Positions 24,503 to 31,702 of a stretch of 53,171 nucleotides of DNA are shown here, piece by piece. The first letter of the stretch is position 1, and each line of letters begins with the position of its first letter. The DNA comes from Clostridia bacterium (GTDB lineage Bacteria > Bacillota > Clostridia > Christensenellales > Borkfalkiaceae), in NCBI GenBank assembly GCA_017408045.1, contig JAFQVL010000003.1, positions 1 through 53,171 on the forward strand. Direction: 5' to 3'. The notes under the pieces are model-generated. The model was given only the letters and a program-made list of their open reading frames with translations. It was not told the DNA's origin and did no database searches. Made by a program: the position numbers and the translations under genes.

Positions 24503-25371
24503 ACGATACTTTCTTTGTCGATACGCCGACCACTTCTCCGTTGCCAGAGGAGGACTACCGTCAAAACGGCAAACTCAAAAACGTGCGCGGCAGGATTTTA
24601 AAAAAGCTGTTAAAATACGAGTTTAAATACTATTTAAAGCCGATGCTGATTGCGCTGGCGGCGTTGTTCGCGGTGGCGACGATCTTGTGTGTGCTGGGTT
24701 GTTTCCTTACCGCCGAGGACATCGGAGGCACGGGCGAGGCGTTGCGCGTGCTCTTTTGGGCGTTTTCTCTGTTGCTGTTTGTGTTTGGTTCGCTGTTTGT
24801 CATGCTCTTTCCTTTCATCTTGGCGCATAAGCGATACAAAAAACAGTTTTTTACCGCGGAAGGCTATTTGACCTTGAGTATTCCTGCCTCCGCTCAGGAG
24901 CATATTTTGGCAAAGCGCATCGCGGCGTACGTAATGGCATCGGTGGCATCGGTGTTAGTGTCTATTGCGCTGCTTTTGTCGTTGATTCCTATTTTTCTGT
25001 TAGCGGCAAACGGTGCTCTTGGAACGATGCAGCCGATACAGGTCGATTTGAACGTAGGGGACGTCATTTACAGTCTGTTGCAATCGCTGATTTGGCCGTT
25101 ATTGTTTTTGGCGCTGGAGGGCGGCTACCTTTGTTGGGAACACCGCGGATTAAAAAAGTGGATGGTTGCTTTGCTCGTGGCAGGGATTTATATCCTCAGT
25201 ATGTTTGCCAACATATTCTTTGGTAGCTTATTTTTTGAGTTGTCGCCGGAGGTATTGGATCTAATCTACGAAATTGGAAAGTGGGTATTGCTTGCGGTGG
25301 AGATGGGCGCTTTGTATCTTCTCTTTCTGTACGAAACGAAAACTTTGCAAAAGAAAATTAACTTGAAATAA
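24490..25371 (+). CDS. ABC-2 type transporter membrane subunit
   Basis: 293 residues. A 50-residue cytosolic N-terminus, rich in Pro and charged residues, precedes about six membrane segments (for example LIALAALFAVATILCVLG, LFWAFSLLLFVFGSLFVMLF, YVMASVASVLVSIALLLSLIPIFLL, MVALLVAGIYILSMFANIFFG). Overlap with the ATP-binding gene marks it as the partner permease. No family-specific motif is recognised. It starts inside the previous gene; trmD begins two bases after its stop. Confidence 0.78.
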   Translation: MDLLNDTFFVDTPTTSPLPEEDYRQNGKLKNVRGRILKKLLKYEFKYYLKPMLIALAALFAVATILCVLGCFLTAEDIGGTGEALRVLFWAFSLLLFVFGSLFVMLFPFILAHKRYKKQFFTAEGYLTLSIPASAQEHILAKRIAAYVMASVASVLVSIALLLSLIPIFLLAANGALGTMQPIQVDLNVGDVIYSLLQSLIWPLLFLALEGGYLCWEHRGLKKWMVALLVAGIYILSMFANIFFGSLFFELSPEVLDLIYEIGKWVLLAVEMGALYLLFLYETKTLQKKINLK

Positions 25372-25373
25372 CC

Positions 25374-26042
25374 ATGAGAATTGATATTTTGACCTTATTC
25401 CCGGAGATGTTTTCTGCGCTGCAGGAGAGTATCTTGGGCAGAGCCCAAAAATCGGGAAAAATTGAAATCAATATTGTGAATATCCGCGACTATACGCAGG
25501 ATAAGCATTTAAAATGCGACGATTATCCCTTCGGCGGCGGCGCAGGAATGGTGATGATGCCGCAGCCTATCGGCAGCGCGATCGAGGCGATTGACCCTGA
25601 CCATGAGGCTCGGCGTATCTATCTATCCCCCAAGGGGAAAACCCTCTGCCAGCAAAAGGTGTTCGAGCTGGTGGAATACCCTCGTCTGCTCCTTTTGTGT
25701 GGGCATTATGAGGGGGTGGACCAACGCGTTATCGACCTGTTTATCGACGAGGAAATCTCGATCGGGGATTACGTCTTGACGGGTGGCGAATTGCCTGCAA
25801 TGGTGCTTGCGGACAGCGTTTCTCGGTACGTAGACGGGGTGATTTCCACTTCGTCCTTAATCGACGAGAGTTTTTCGCAAAACCTCTTAGAGTATCCACA
25901 GTATACCCGTCCGCAGGAGTATAAGGGACTGTGTGTACCCGAAGTGTTGCGCTCGGGCGACCACGCCAAGGTGGACGCCTGGCGCAGGGAGCAGGCGCTC
26001 ATAATCACGCAAAAATGCCGCCCCGATTTATTAAAGAAATAG
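25374..26042 (+). CDS. trmD: tRNA (guanine-37-N1)-methyltransferase TrmD
   Basis: 222 residues, slightly short at the C-terminus. SPOUT fold with the trefoil knot: MRIDILTLFPEMF start, DYPFGGGAGMVMMPQPI, LLLCGHYEGVDQRVID and EISIGDYVLTGGELPAMVLADSVSRYVDGVI. It methylates G37 of tRNAs to prevent frameshifting. It is normally in an rpsP-rimM-trmD-rplS operon; here none of those partners is adjacent. No clear Shine-Dalgarno sequence precedes the ATG, so translation may depend on the upstream gene. Confidence 0.96.
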   Translation: MRIDILTLFPEMFSALQESILGRAQKSGKIEINIVNIRDYTQDKHLKCDDYPFGGGAGMVMMPQPIGSAIEAIDPDHEARRIYLSPKGKTLCQQKVFELVEYPRLLLLCGHYEGVDQRVIDLFIDEEISIGDYVLTGGELPAMVLADSVSRYVDGVISTSSLIDESFSQNLLEYPQYTRPQEYKGLCVPEVLRSGDHAKVDAWRREQALIITQKCRPDLLKK

Positions 26043-26074
26043 TACCCATGTCTGGGGGGAACGGAGAATAACCG

Positions 26075-26935
26075 ATGAAAAATATACAATGGTTTCCGGG
26101 GCATATGACCAAGGCGATGCGCGATATGGAGGCAAAAAAAGACCTCTGCGACGGCGTTATCTGCGTTTTGGATGCACGCGCCCCGATTGCCACGCACAAC
26201 AAAAACTTAAATAGAATTTTCGGCGCAAAGCCTATTTTGTATCTTCTAAACAAAGCCGACCTTGCCGACCCGAATAAGACGGATGCGTTCGTGCGCTTGA
26301 TTGAAAGCAAGGGCAGGGTATGTATTCGTACGGATAGCACGAATATTTCCAACAAGCGTTTAATCACCCAAAAACTCACCCAAATGACCGAGGAAAAGCG
26401 GGAGCGCGCCGAGGCAAAGGGCTTAAACCGTACTTTCCGCTTTATGGTGGCAGGGATACCCAACTCTGGGAAAAGTACCATCGTCAACCTGATGAGCGGC
26501 GAAAAGCGCGCGAAAACGGGGGACAAAGCAGGGGTCACGAGGGACGTCCGCTTTATCAAATGCGGCGCGTTTGACCTCTTGGACACGCCCGGCACGATGC
26601 CTCCCTCTTTCGACAGTCAATATCACGCAAGACACCTTGCGTATATAGGCTCTATTAACGACGATATTTTGGATATGGACGACGTTGCTTTAGAACTGTT
26701 AGGCGAACTTGCCGAAAAGTATCCTGCATATCTCACCGAGCGGTACGGTATCACCGACTTTTCCGAGAAGCTGGGAATGTACGAGGCGCTCTGCAAACGC
26801 CGTGGGTTTATCCTGCGCGGCGGCGAATTTGACTACGAACGTGGGGCAAAGGCACTCATCGACGATTTCAGAAAAGGCAGAGTAGGTAGAATTACCTTAG
26901 AGAACGCAAGCGATTATAAGGACTGGGAATTCTAA
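26075..26935 (+). CDS. rbgA: ribosome biogenesis GTPase YlqF (RbgA)
   Basis: 286 residues with a circularly permuted G domain: G4 NKAD (59-62) comes before G1 GIPNSGKST (127-135) and G3 DTPGT. MKNIQWFPGHMTKAMR and VLDARAP are family signatures. The C-terminal helical domain contacts the 50S subunit during late assembly. It overlaps rnhB by one base. Confidence 0.95.
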   Translation: MKNIQWFPGHMTKAMRDMEAKKDLCDGVICVLDARAPIATHNKNLNRIFGAKPILYLLNKADLADPNKTDAFVRLIESKGRVCIRTDSTNISNKRLITQKLTQMTEEKRERAEAKGLNRTFRFMVAGIPNSGKSTIVNLMSGEKRAKTGDKAGVTRDVRFIKCGAFDLLDTPGTMPPSFDSQYHARHLAYIGSINDDILDMDDVALELLGELAEKYPAYLTERYGITDFSEKLGMYEALCKRRGFILRGGEFDYERGAKALIDDFRKGRVGRITLENASDYKDWEF

Positions 26936-27558
26936 TGGCGAAAAAAGTTTGGAATGCGGACGAAAAACTGCAATACGAACGGGCTTTGCAAGCAAAGGGA
27001 TTTTCCTATATCGCAGGGGTTGACGAAGTGGGCAGAGGCCCTCTGGCAGGACCAGTCGTATGCGCGGCGGTGATTATGCCGATAGAAGAGGCGGAACTCA
27101 TTGTCGGCGTAGACGACAGTAAAAAACTCTCTGCGAAAAAGCGTGAGGAGCTTGCCGCAAAAATCAAAGAAAAAGCAATTGCCTATACCGTGTACGAGGT
27201 CAGCGAGAAAACGATTGACGAAATCAACATTTTAGAGGCGACCAAGCTCGGAATGAAAAAGGCGATTGAGGAATTAAAGGTGCAGCCCGACGTTGTGCTT
27301 ACCGACGGCAATATGACGATTGATATTCCGCACCGTCAGCATAGCATCGTCAAGGGGGATGCGCTCTCCTATTCCATCGGCGCGGCGAGCATCGTTGCCA
27401 AAGTCCATAGGGACGCTATGATGGACGAGTACGCCAAACAGTACCCTGCTTATGCGTTCGATAGCAACAAGGGGTATGGCACGGCGGCGCACATTCAGGC
27501 GATTAAGGAGCAAGGCTTATGCCCGATACACAGACGGACGTTCACAAAAAACTTTTAG
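26935..27558 (+). CDS. rnhB: ribonuclease HII
   Basis: 207 residues. GVDEVGRGPLAGPVVCAAV (Asp30-Glu31), DDSKKLSAKKREEL, LTDGN and the later IVAKVHRDAMMDEYAK supply the four acidic residues of the active site; NKGYGTAAH is the family motif. It removes ribonucleotides misincorporated in DNA. The start overlaps the stop of rbgA, and the end overlaps yraN by 40 bases. Confidence 0.96.
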   Translation: MAKKVWNADEKLQYERALQAKGFSYIAGVDEVGRGPLAGPVVCAAVIMPIEEAELIVGVDDSKKLSAKKREELAAKIKEKAIAYTVYEVSEKTIDEINILEATKLGMKKAIEELKVQPDVVLTDGNMTIDIPHRQHSIVKGDALSYSIGAASIVAKVHRDAMMDEYAKQYPAYAFDSNKGYGTAAHIQAIKEQGLCPIHRRTFTKNF

Positions 27559-27869
27559 GAAAGCAAGGGGAAAGGCTTGCGGAGCAGTACCTCAAAAAGC
27601 AGGGCTACAAGCTGCTAAAGCGCAACTATACGACCCCGTACGGAGAGGCGGATTTGGTGTTTTCGCACGGCGATGAAATCGTATTCGTAGAGGTAAAGAC
27701 CCGTACGAGTGCGGATTTTGCGACGGCAAAGCAGGCGGTGAACGCTGACAAGCAGGCAAAGTACCGCAAGATTGCTCTGCACTACGGAAAGGGGATAGAG
27801 CCGAACGCGCGCTTTGACGTTATCGAGGTATACCCTGACGAAATCGTGCATATTGCAAACGCTTTCTAG
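27519..27869 (+). CDS. YraN family (UPF0102) endonuclease-like protein
   Basis: 116 residues, the usual length. LGKQGERLAEQYLKKQGY, RNYTTPYGEADLVFSHGDEIVFVEVKTR is the restriction-endonuclease-like core (Glu in GEADLV, ExK in VEVKTR). The cellular role is not established; it is commonly beside rnhB, as here. Its start lies inside rnhB. A terminator follows 25 bases after the stop. Confidence 0.93.
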   Translation: MPDTQTDVHKKLLGKQGERLAEQYLKKQGYKLLKRNYTTPYGEADLVFSHGDEIVFVEVKTRTSADFATAKQAVNADKQAKYRKIALHYGKGIEPNARFDVIEVYPDEIVHIANAF

Positions 27870-27894
27870 GCGGTAAAGTAAAATGAAAACAAAG

Positions 27895-27923
27895 GAAACT
27901 CCCTCTGGGGGTTTCTTTTTTTT
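27895..27923 (+). terminator. terminator of the asnS-yraN run
   Basis: A 9-bp stem (27895-27903 with 27907-27915, one G-T pair) and eight T residues. Confidence 0.88.
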
Positions 27924-27943
27924 ATCGCAAAATAAGACAAAAA

Positions 27944-27987
27944 TCGACGGTTTTGCCTGTAAAATCCTTTTTGAAACCCGTTATAAT
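27944..27987 (+). promoter_or_regulatory. candidate Spo0A-type promoter of spoIIGA
   Basis: TATAAT at 27982-27987 has no -35 at 17 bp, but TTGCCT at 27953-27958 is 23 bp away, and an imperfect 0A-box-like TCGACGG (27944-27950, five of seven) lies just upstream. The B. subtilis spoIIG promoter has an unusually long 22-bp spacer and Spo0A sites near its -35. The comparison is an inference. Confidence 0.45.
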
Positions 27988-28009
27988 GGTGGGAGTGGAG
28001 GACGGCAGG

Positions 28010-28807
28010 GTGGAAATTTACCTAGAGGATGCGATAATCGAAAATTTCTTGCTGGATGGGGCGCTACTATATTTGGCGCTGTCTGCGGCTCGGCAGGAAA
28101 TCGTTTGGTGGCGGCTGCTGCTTGGCGGACTGGCTGGGGCGGTGTTTGCCGTGGCGTTCCCCCTTTTGCCCTTTCCCCCGTGGCTGAGCTACGCGTGCAA
28201 ATTGCTTGCGGGCGGGCTGCTCGTATTCATTGCCCTAAAAAGGCAAAAGCATAGGGGCAGGTATGCGTTGACGCTTGCCTTGTTTTACGGACTTTCCTTT
28301 TGCTTTGGCGGCGGCTTGGTGGCAATTTTAGAGGGATTTCAAGTGCCGTACTATACGGCGGTAGGGGGCGGAACGCTTACGAAAATCCCCGTGGGGGGAT
28401 TGCTTGCCGCGGTGGCGGTGTTCGTTGGCTTGACAAAATGGGGAATTGTAAAAATATATGAAAGAAAACGCGCGTGTGCGCATATAGTATGTTGTGAGGT
28501 GGCGCACGGACAAACCCGATGTAAGCTGAAAGGCTTGGTCGACACGGGCAATCGCGCGACCTGCGACGGAAAAGCCGTCTGCTTTGTGCCGCCGGACCTA
28601 TTGTATCGTCTGTTCGGTATGTCGCCGCCTTGCCGTTTTATCACCGTCAGTACGGTATCGGGAGAAAGGCGCATCGGCTTGTTTGCGGTAGAAGAAATTT
28701 GGGTGTTTATCGGCAGAGAAAAAATACGGCTTGAAGGGGCGTATTTATCCGCTTCGGTACATATGGCAGGAAAGGAATACCAGCTGCTGTTGCCGCCGCT
28801 GGAATAG
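28010..28807 (+). CDS. spoIIGA: sporulation sigma-E processing peptidase SpoIIGA
   Basis: 265 residues. Five membrane segments (about 8-28, 33-52, 57-77, 86-108, 127-148) precede a cytosolic domain with LKGLVDTGN, the aspartic-protease-type motif (Asp178). It removes the pro-sequence of sigma-E, encoded just downstream. A GTG start at 28010 is chosen: GGAGGA (27997-28002) is well placed, the product begins (M)EIYLEDAIIENFLLD as in the family, and upstream in-frame starts lie within or before the probable promoter. Confidence 0.92.
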   Translation: MEIYLEDAIIENFLLDGALLYLALSAARQEIVWWRLLLGGLAGAVFAVAFPLLPFPPWLSYACKLLAGGLLVFIALKRQKHRGRYALTLALFYGLSFCFGGGLVAILEGFQVPYYTAVGGGTLTKIPVGGLLAAVAVFVGLTKWGIVKIYERKRACAHIVCCEVAHGQTRCKLKGLVDTGNRATCDGKAVCFVPPDLLYRLFGMSPPCRFITVSTVSGERRIGLFAVEEIWVFIGREKIRLEGAYLSASVHMAGKEYQLLLPPLE

Positions 28808-28818
28808 AGAGGTAGAAT

Positions 28819-29541
28819 ATGGGATTAAGAGAGGTTGTAAACATATTTTTGGATTATATCCACGCGGTAGAGGTAAAGCCGACGGTGGATTACGTTTGCG
28901 GTGGCGGCGAGGCTTTGCCAAAGCCGTTGTCGGCGGAGGAAGAAGGGGAGGCTTTGCGTCTGCTGTTTTCAGGGGAAAGTGAGGCAGAGGAAGCAAAAAG
29001 CAAGCTGATACAACACAATTTAAGGCTGGTGGTGTATATCGCAAAAAAATTCGACAACACATCCGTTGACCCCGATGATTTGATTTCTATCGGGACGATT
29101 GGGCTTATCAAGGCGGTCAATTCTTTCCGAGTGGACAAGAATATCAAGCTGGCGACCTATGCCTCTCGGTGTATCGAAAACGAGATTTTGATGTACCTTC
29201 GCCGCACGAGCAAGCTGCGGACGGAGATTTCCTTTGACGAGCCGCTAAACACCGATTTTGACGGCAACGAGCTGCTGCTATCTGATGTTTTAGGGCTTTC
29301 TGCGGAAACGGTCTACGGCGAATTGGAGGGGGAGGCGGAACGGCAACAGCTGAAAGACGCCTTGGAAAAGCTGACGGAACGGGAACGGAAAATTATGTAT
29401 TTACGCTTTGGGTTGTTTGGCGGCGAGGAGATGACGCAAAAGGACGTCGCCGACCTTTTGGGGATTTCCCAAAGCTACATTTCACGCTTAGAAAAGAAGA
29501 TAATCGGGCGATTGAAAAAGGAACTTTCCAAAACCTACTAA
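28819..29541 (+). CDS. sigE: RNA polymerase sporulation sigma factor SigE
   Basis: 240-residue sigma-70 family factor of the early mother cell. The first 22 or so residues form a pro-sequence before [18 protein letters not shown]. Region 2 has [30 protein letters not shown] and [19 protein letters not shown]; region 4 has [15 protein letters not shown] and [20 protein letters not shown]. It follows spoIIGA by 11 bases, with AGAGGT as ribosome binding site. Confidence 0.96.
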   Translation: MGLREVVNIFLDYIHAVEVKPTVDYVCGGGEALPKPLSAEEEGEALRLLFSGESEAEEAKSKLIQHNLRLVVYIAKKFDNTSVDPDDLISIGTIGLIKAVNSFRVDKNIKLATYASRCIENEILMYLRRTSKLRTEISFDEPLNTDFDGNELLLSDVLGLSAETVYGELEGEAERQQLKDALEKLTERERKIMYLRFGLFGGEEMTQKDVADLLGISQSYISRLEKKIIGRLKKELSKTY

Positions 29542-29542
29542 G

Positions 29543-29572
29543 GTATAAAAAGCGGATCAATAAGACATACTG
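29543..29572 (+). promoter_or_regulatory. sigma-F-type promoter of sigG
   Basis: GTATA (29543-29547), a 15-bp spacer and AGACATACTG (29563-29572), nine of ten fixed positions and wildcards fitting the sigma-F -10 GGnnAnAnTR. In B. subtilis sigG is first transcribed by sigma-F. The match is by eye. Confidence 0.5.
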
Positions 29573-29631
29573 AATGCATACCTGGGTTATATTGCTTTGG
29601 TTTCTCTACATAAGAAAAAGGAGGAACAGAT

Positions 29632-30399
29632 ATGCAAAAGGTAGCCATTTGTGGAATCAGCGAGGCTGGTTTGCCAAAGTTGACGACGAAGGAAAACGAG
29701 GAGCTGATGCTGCGTGTAAAGGCAGGGGATCGGCAGGCGAGGGATAGGCTGATTGAGGGCAACTTGCGGTTGGTGCTTTCCCTGATGAAACGCTTTCGCA
29801 GCCGCAATGCCTGTCAGGACGATTTATTTCAGGCGGGTTGCTACGGCTTGATTAAGGCGATAGACAACTTTGACGTGAGCATCGGGGTACGCTTTTCCAC
29901 GTATGCCGTACCGATGGTGATCGGGGAAATTAAACGCTTTTTACGGGACGGAAATTCCCTGCGTGTGTCGCGCAGCATTCGGGATACTGCCTATCAGGTA
30001 TTGAAAGCGAGAGAGCGTATCGAGGCGAGGGACGAGGAAGCGACCATTCAAAAAATCGCAGAGGAAATGCAGGTGAAAGAAAGTGAGGTCGTGTATGCGT
30101 TGGACGCGATTTCCGACCCCATTTCGTTATACGAGCCGGTATATAATAAGGCAGGGGATACCCTGCTGCTCATGGACCAACTTTCCGATGAGAAAAACAC
30201 CGACGAGATCTGGACGGAGCGAGTTGCCCTGCAGGCGGCTTTAGAGCGCCTTGGGCAGCGAGAGAAGAAAATTTTATTACTTCGGTATTACGAGGGAAAA
30301 ACGCAGACGGAAATTTCCGAAGAAATCGGCATTTCGCAGGCGCAGGTATCGAGGCTTGAAAAAACCGCTCTGCAATCCATTCGTAAAAATATTTCCTAA
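29632..30399 (+). CDS. sigG: RNA polymerase sporulation sigma factor SigG
   Basis: 255-residue late-forespore sigma factor. The start MQKVAICGI resembles the SigG leader VEICGV. Region 2: GNLRLVLSLMKRF, DDLFQAGCYGLIKAIDNFD, FSTYAVPMVIGEIKRFLRD, RVSRSIRDTAYQ. Region 3 and DPISLYEPVYN are SigG-typical; region 4: EISEEIGISQAQVSRLEK. Order spoIIGA-sigE-sigG is conserved in spore formers. AAGGAGG is upstream, and a terminator follows. Confidence 0.95.
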   Translation: MQKVAICGISEAGLPKLTTKENEELMLRVKAGDRQARDRLIEGNLRLVLSLMKRFRSRNACQDDLFQAGCYGLIKAIDNFDVSIGVRFSTYAVPMVIGEIKRFLRDGNSLRVSRSIRDTAYQVLKARERIEARDEEATIQKIAEEMQVKESEVVYALDAISDPISLYEPVYNKAGDTLLLMDQLSDEKNTDEIWTERVALQAALERLGQREKKILLLRYYEGKTQTEISEEIGISQAQVSRLEKTALQSIRKNIS

Positions 30400-30407
30400 C
30401 AAGCGGG

Positions 30408-30438
30408 AGGAGTGAGTGAAAATCTCGCTCCTTTTTTT
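30408..30438 (+). terminator. sigG terminator
   Basis: A 9-bp stem (30408-30416 with 30424-30432, one G-T pair) followed by seven T residues. Confidence 0.85.
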
Positions 30439-30494
30439 GTCGGACAGGCACGAAAACGAGGGGTTGCGCATAGAATGAGGTATGGGGGTGGGAT

Positions 30495-30797
30495 ATGGAG
30501 CTTAGCTACAACGAACTTCGGAAAAAAGAGGTGGTGAATACTCTGGACGGTAAAAAACTGGGACGGGTGTGCGATTTGGTGTTCTGTTATCCGGAAAACC
30601 GTATTTTAGGGTTTGTCGTTCCCGGCAGCCGCGCTTTTGGATTTAAACGAGAGGAGTATTTTATCGACCTAAAAAACATCGTCAAGATAGGCGAAGACGT
30701 GATTTTGGTAAACATCGGCTTTAAGGGGCAGCGACCTGCGGTCAAGACGAATGCGCCTGCTTCGGAATGTCGGCGTTCGTTTGAGGAATGTGAATAA
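30495..30797 (+). CDS. YlmC/YmxH family PRC-barrel protein
   Basis: 100 residues. MELSYNELRKKEVVNTLDGKKLGRVCDLVF and the following GFVVPG, YFIDLKNIVKIGEDVILVNI form the PRC-barrel fold of YlmC/YmxH proteins, which are linked to sporulation by genome context but have no defined activity. The C-terminal 20 residues include one Cys and are variable. It sits directly after sigG, as in many clostridia, but behind a terminator. GGGGGTGGG is the only ribosome binding candidate. Confidence 0.85.
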   Translation: MELSYNELRKKEVVNTLDGKKLGRVCDLVFCYPENRILGFVVPGSRAFGFKREEYFIDLKNIVKIGEDVILVNIGFKGQRPAVKTNAPASECRRSFEECE

Positions 30798-30805
30798 AAG
30801 AGATG

Positions 30806-30833
30806 ACGGGTATTGACAAAATACCCGTTTTTT
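30806..30833 (+). terminator. terminator whose loop holds the next -35 box
   Basis: ACGGGTATT (30806-30814) pairs perfectly with AATACCCGT (30820-30828), followed by T residues. The loop and stem junction contains TTGACA (30813-30818), the -35 box of the next promoter. Confidence 0.85.
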
Positions 30834-30841
30834 GTTATACT
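30813..30841 (+). promoter_or_regulatory. promoter P1 of the two-component genes
   Basis: TTGACA (30813-30818), a 17-bp spacer and TATACT (30836-30841). The transcript would begin near a small hairpin (AACCGC/GCGGTT, 30844-30858) and have a leader of about 150 bases. Confidence 0.75.
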
Positions 30842-30900
30842 GAAACCGCCAAGCGGTTGCCTTGCAGACTTTTTGTATCAAAAAGGGGAAAACGGCTAAA

Positions 30901-30956
30901 TTTCATCCACCTTTCACAGTTTTTTATGGTACATTTCTTTCAAGATGGGTTATAAT
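30901..30956 (+). promoter_or_regulatory. possible P2 with 11-bp direct repeats
   Basis: TATAAT at 30951-30956 has a weak -35 (GGTACA, 30928-30933). Just upstream TTTCAT and TTTCAC start 11 bp apart (30901 and 30912), the usual spacing of OmpR/PhoB-type half-sites, so the response regulator may activate its own gene here. Confidence 0.4.
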
Positions 30957-31000
30957 ATACTTACATACGAGCCTATTTGGCATAGGGAAGAGGACAAGAT

Positions 31001-31669
31001 ATGAGAATTTTAATCGTAGACGACGAGCGTATGATTCGCGAAGTGTTAAGGGAATATATCATCCACGGCGGTTATGAGGCGGTAGAGGCATCGAACGGCG
31101 AGGAGGCGGTACAGCTTTGTCGGCAGATGGAATTTGACGTCGTTTTGATGGATATAATGATGCCAAAGATGGACGGGTTTGAGGCGGTACGCCAGATTTT
31201 ACGGGAAAAGGACGTTGCGGTGATTATGCTTTCCGCGCTTGGGGAGGAGTACGACAAGCTTCGTGCCTTCGAGTTGGGTGTGGACGATTACGTGACCAAG
31301 CCCTTCTCTCCCAAGGAAGTGTTAGCACGTATCCACGCGGTGGCAAAGCGGCGTTCTGTAAAAGAAAAAAACCGCAGTACGGGTCTGCAATTCGAAGGCT
31401 TGCGGCTTGACCCAGAGGGTAGAAACGTTTACGTAAACGGGGAAAAAATCTCACTCACGCCCAAGGAATACGAATTGCTGTTTTATATGGCGAAGAATAA
31501 AGGAATTGCCTTGACGAGGGAGAGGCTGCTTTCCGAAGTGTGGGGCTTTGACTTTTTCGGCGACGACCGAACGGTGGACACGCATATTAAAATGCTGCGT
31601 TCCAACCTGAAAGAATATCGAAAATTTATCATCACGCTTCGCGGCTTGGGGTACAAGTTCGAGGCGTAA
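31001..31669 (+). CDS. OmpR/PhoB-family response regulator
   Basis: 222 residues. Receiver domain about 1-118 with Asp8, phospho-acceptor Asp51 (VVLMDIMMPKMDG), Thr/Ser in MLSALG and Lys in VTKPFSP. The C-terminal winged helix (about 130-222) has LTPKEYELLFYMAKN, RERLLSEVWGFDFFGDDRTVDTHIKMLRSNL and TLRGLGYKFEA. It pairs with the kinase encoded 33 bases downstream. The signal is unknown. It has its own promoters and a long leader. Confidence 0.95.
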   Translation: MRILIVDDERMIREVLREYIIHGGYEAVEASNGEEAVQLCRQMEFDVVLMDIMMPKMDGFEAVRQILREKDVAVIMLSALGEEYDKLRAFELGVDDYVTKPFSPKEVLARIHAVAKRRSVKEKNRSTGLQFEGLRLDPEGRNVYVNGEKISLTPKEYELLFYMAKNKGIALTRERLLSEVWGFDFFGDDRTVDTHIKMLRSNLKEYRKFIITLRGLGYKFEA

Positions 31670-31702
31670 TCGTACGAGGGCGTACAAGGCAGGGCGCGAG
31701 GT

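Noticed and set aside
30461..30480. Sigma-E promoter before the ylmC gene (CATAGAAT)
   Set aside because: The -10-like CATAGAAT is good, but there is no ATA-type -35 at 16-18 bp and it nearly abuts the start codon.
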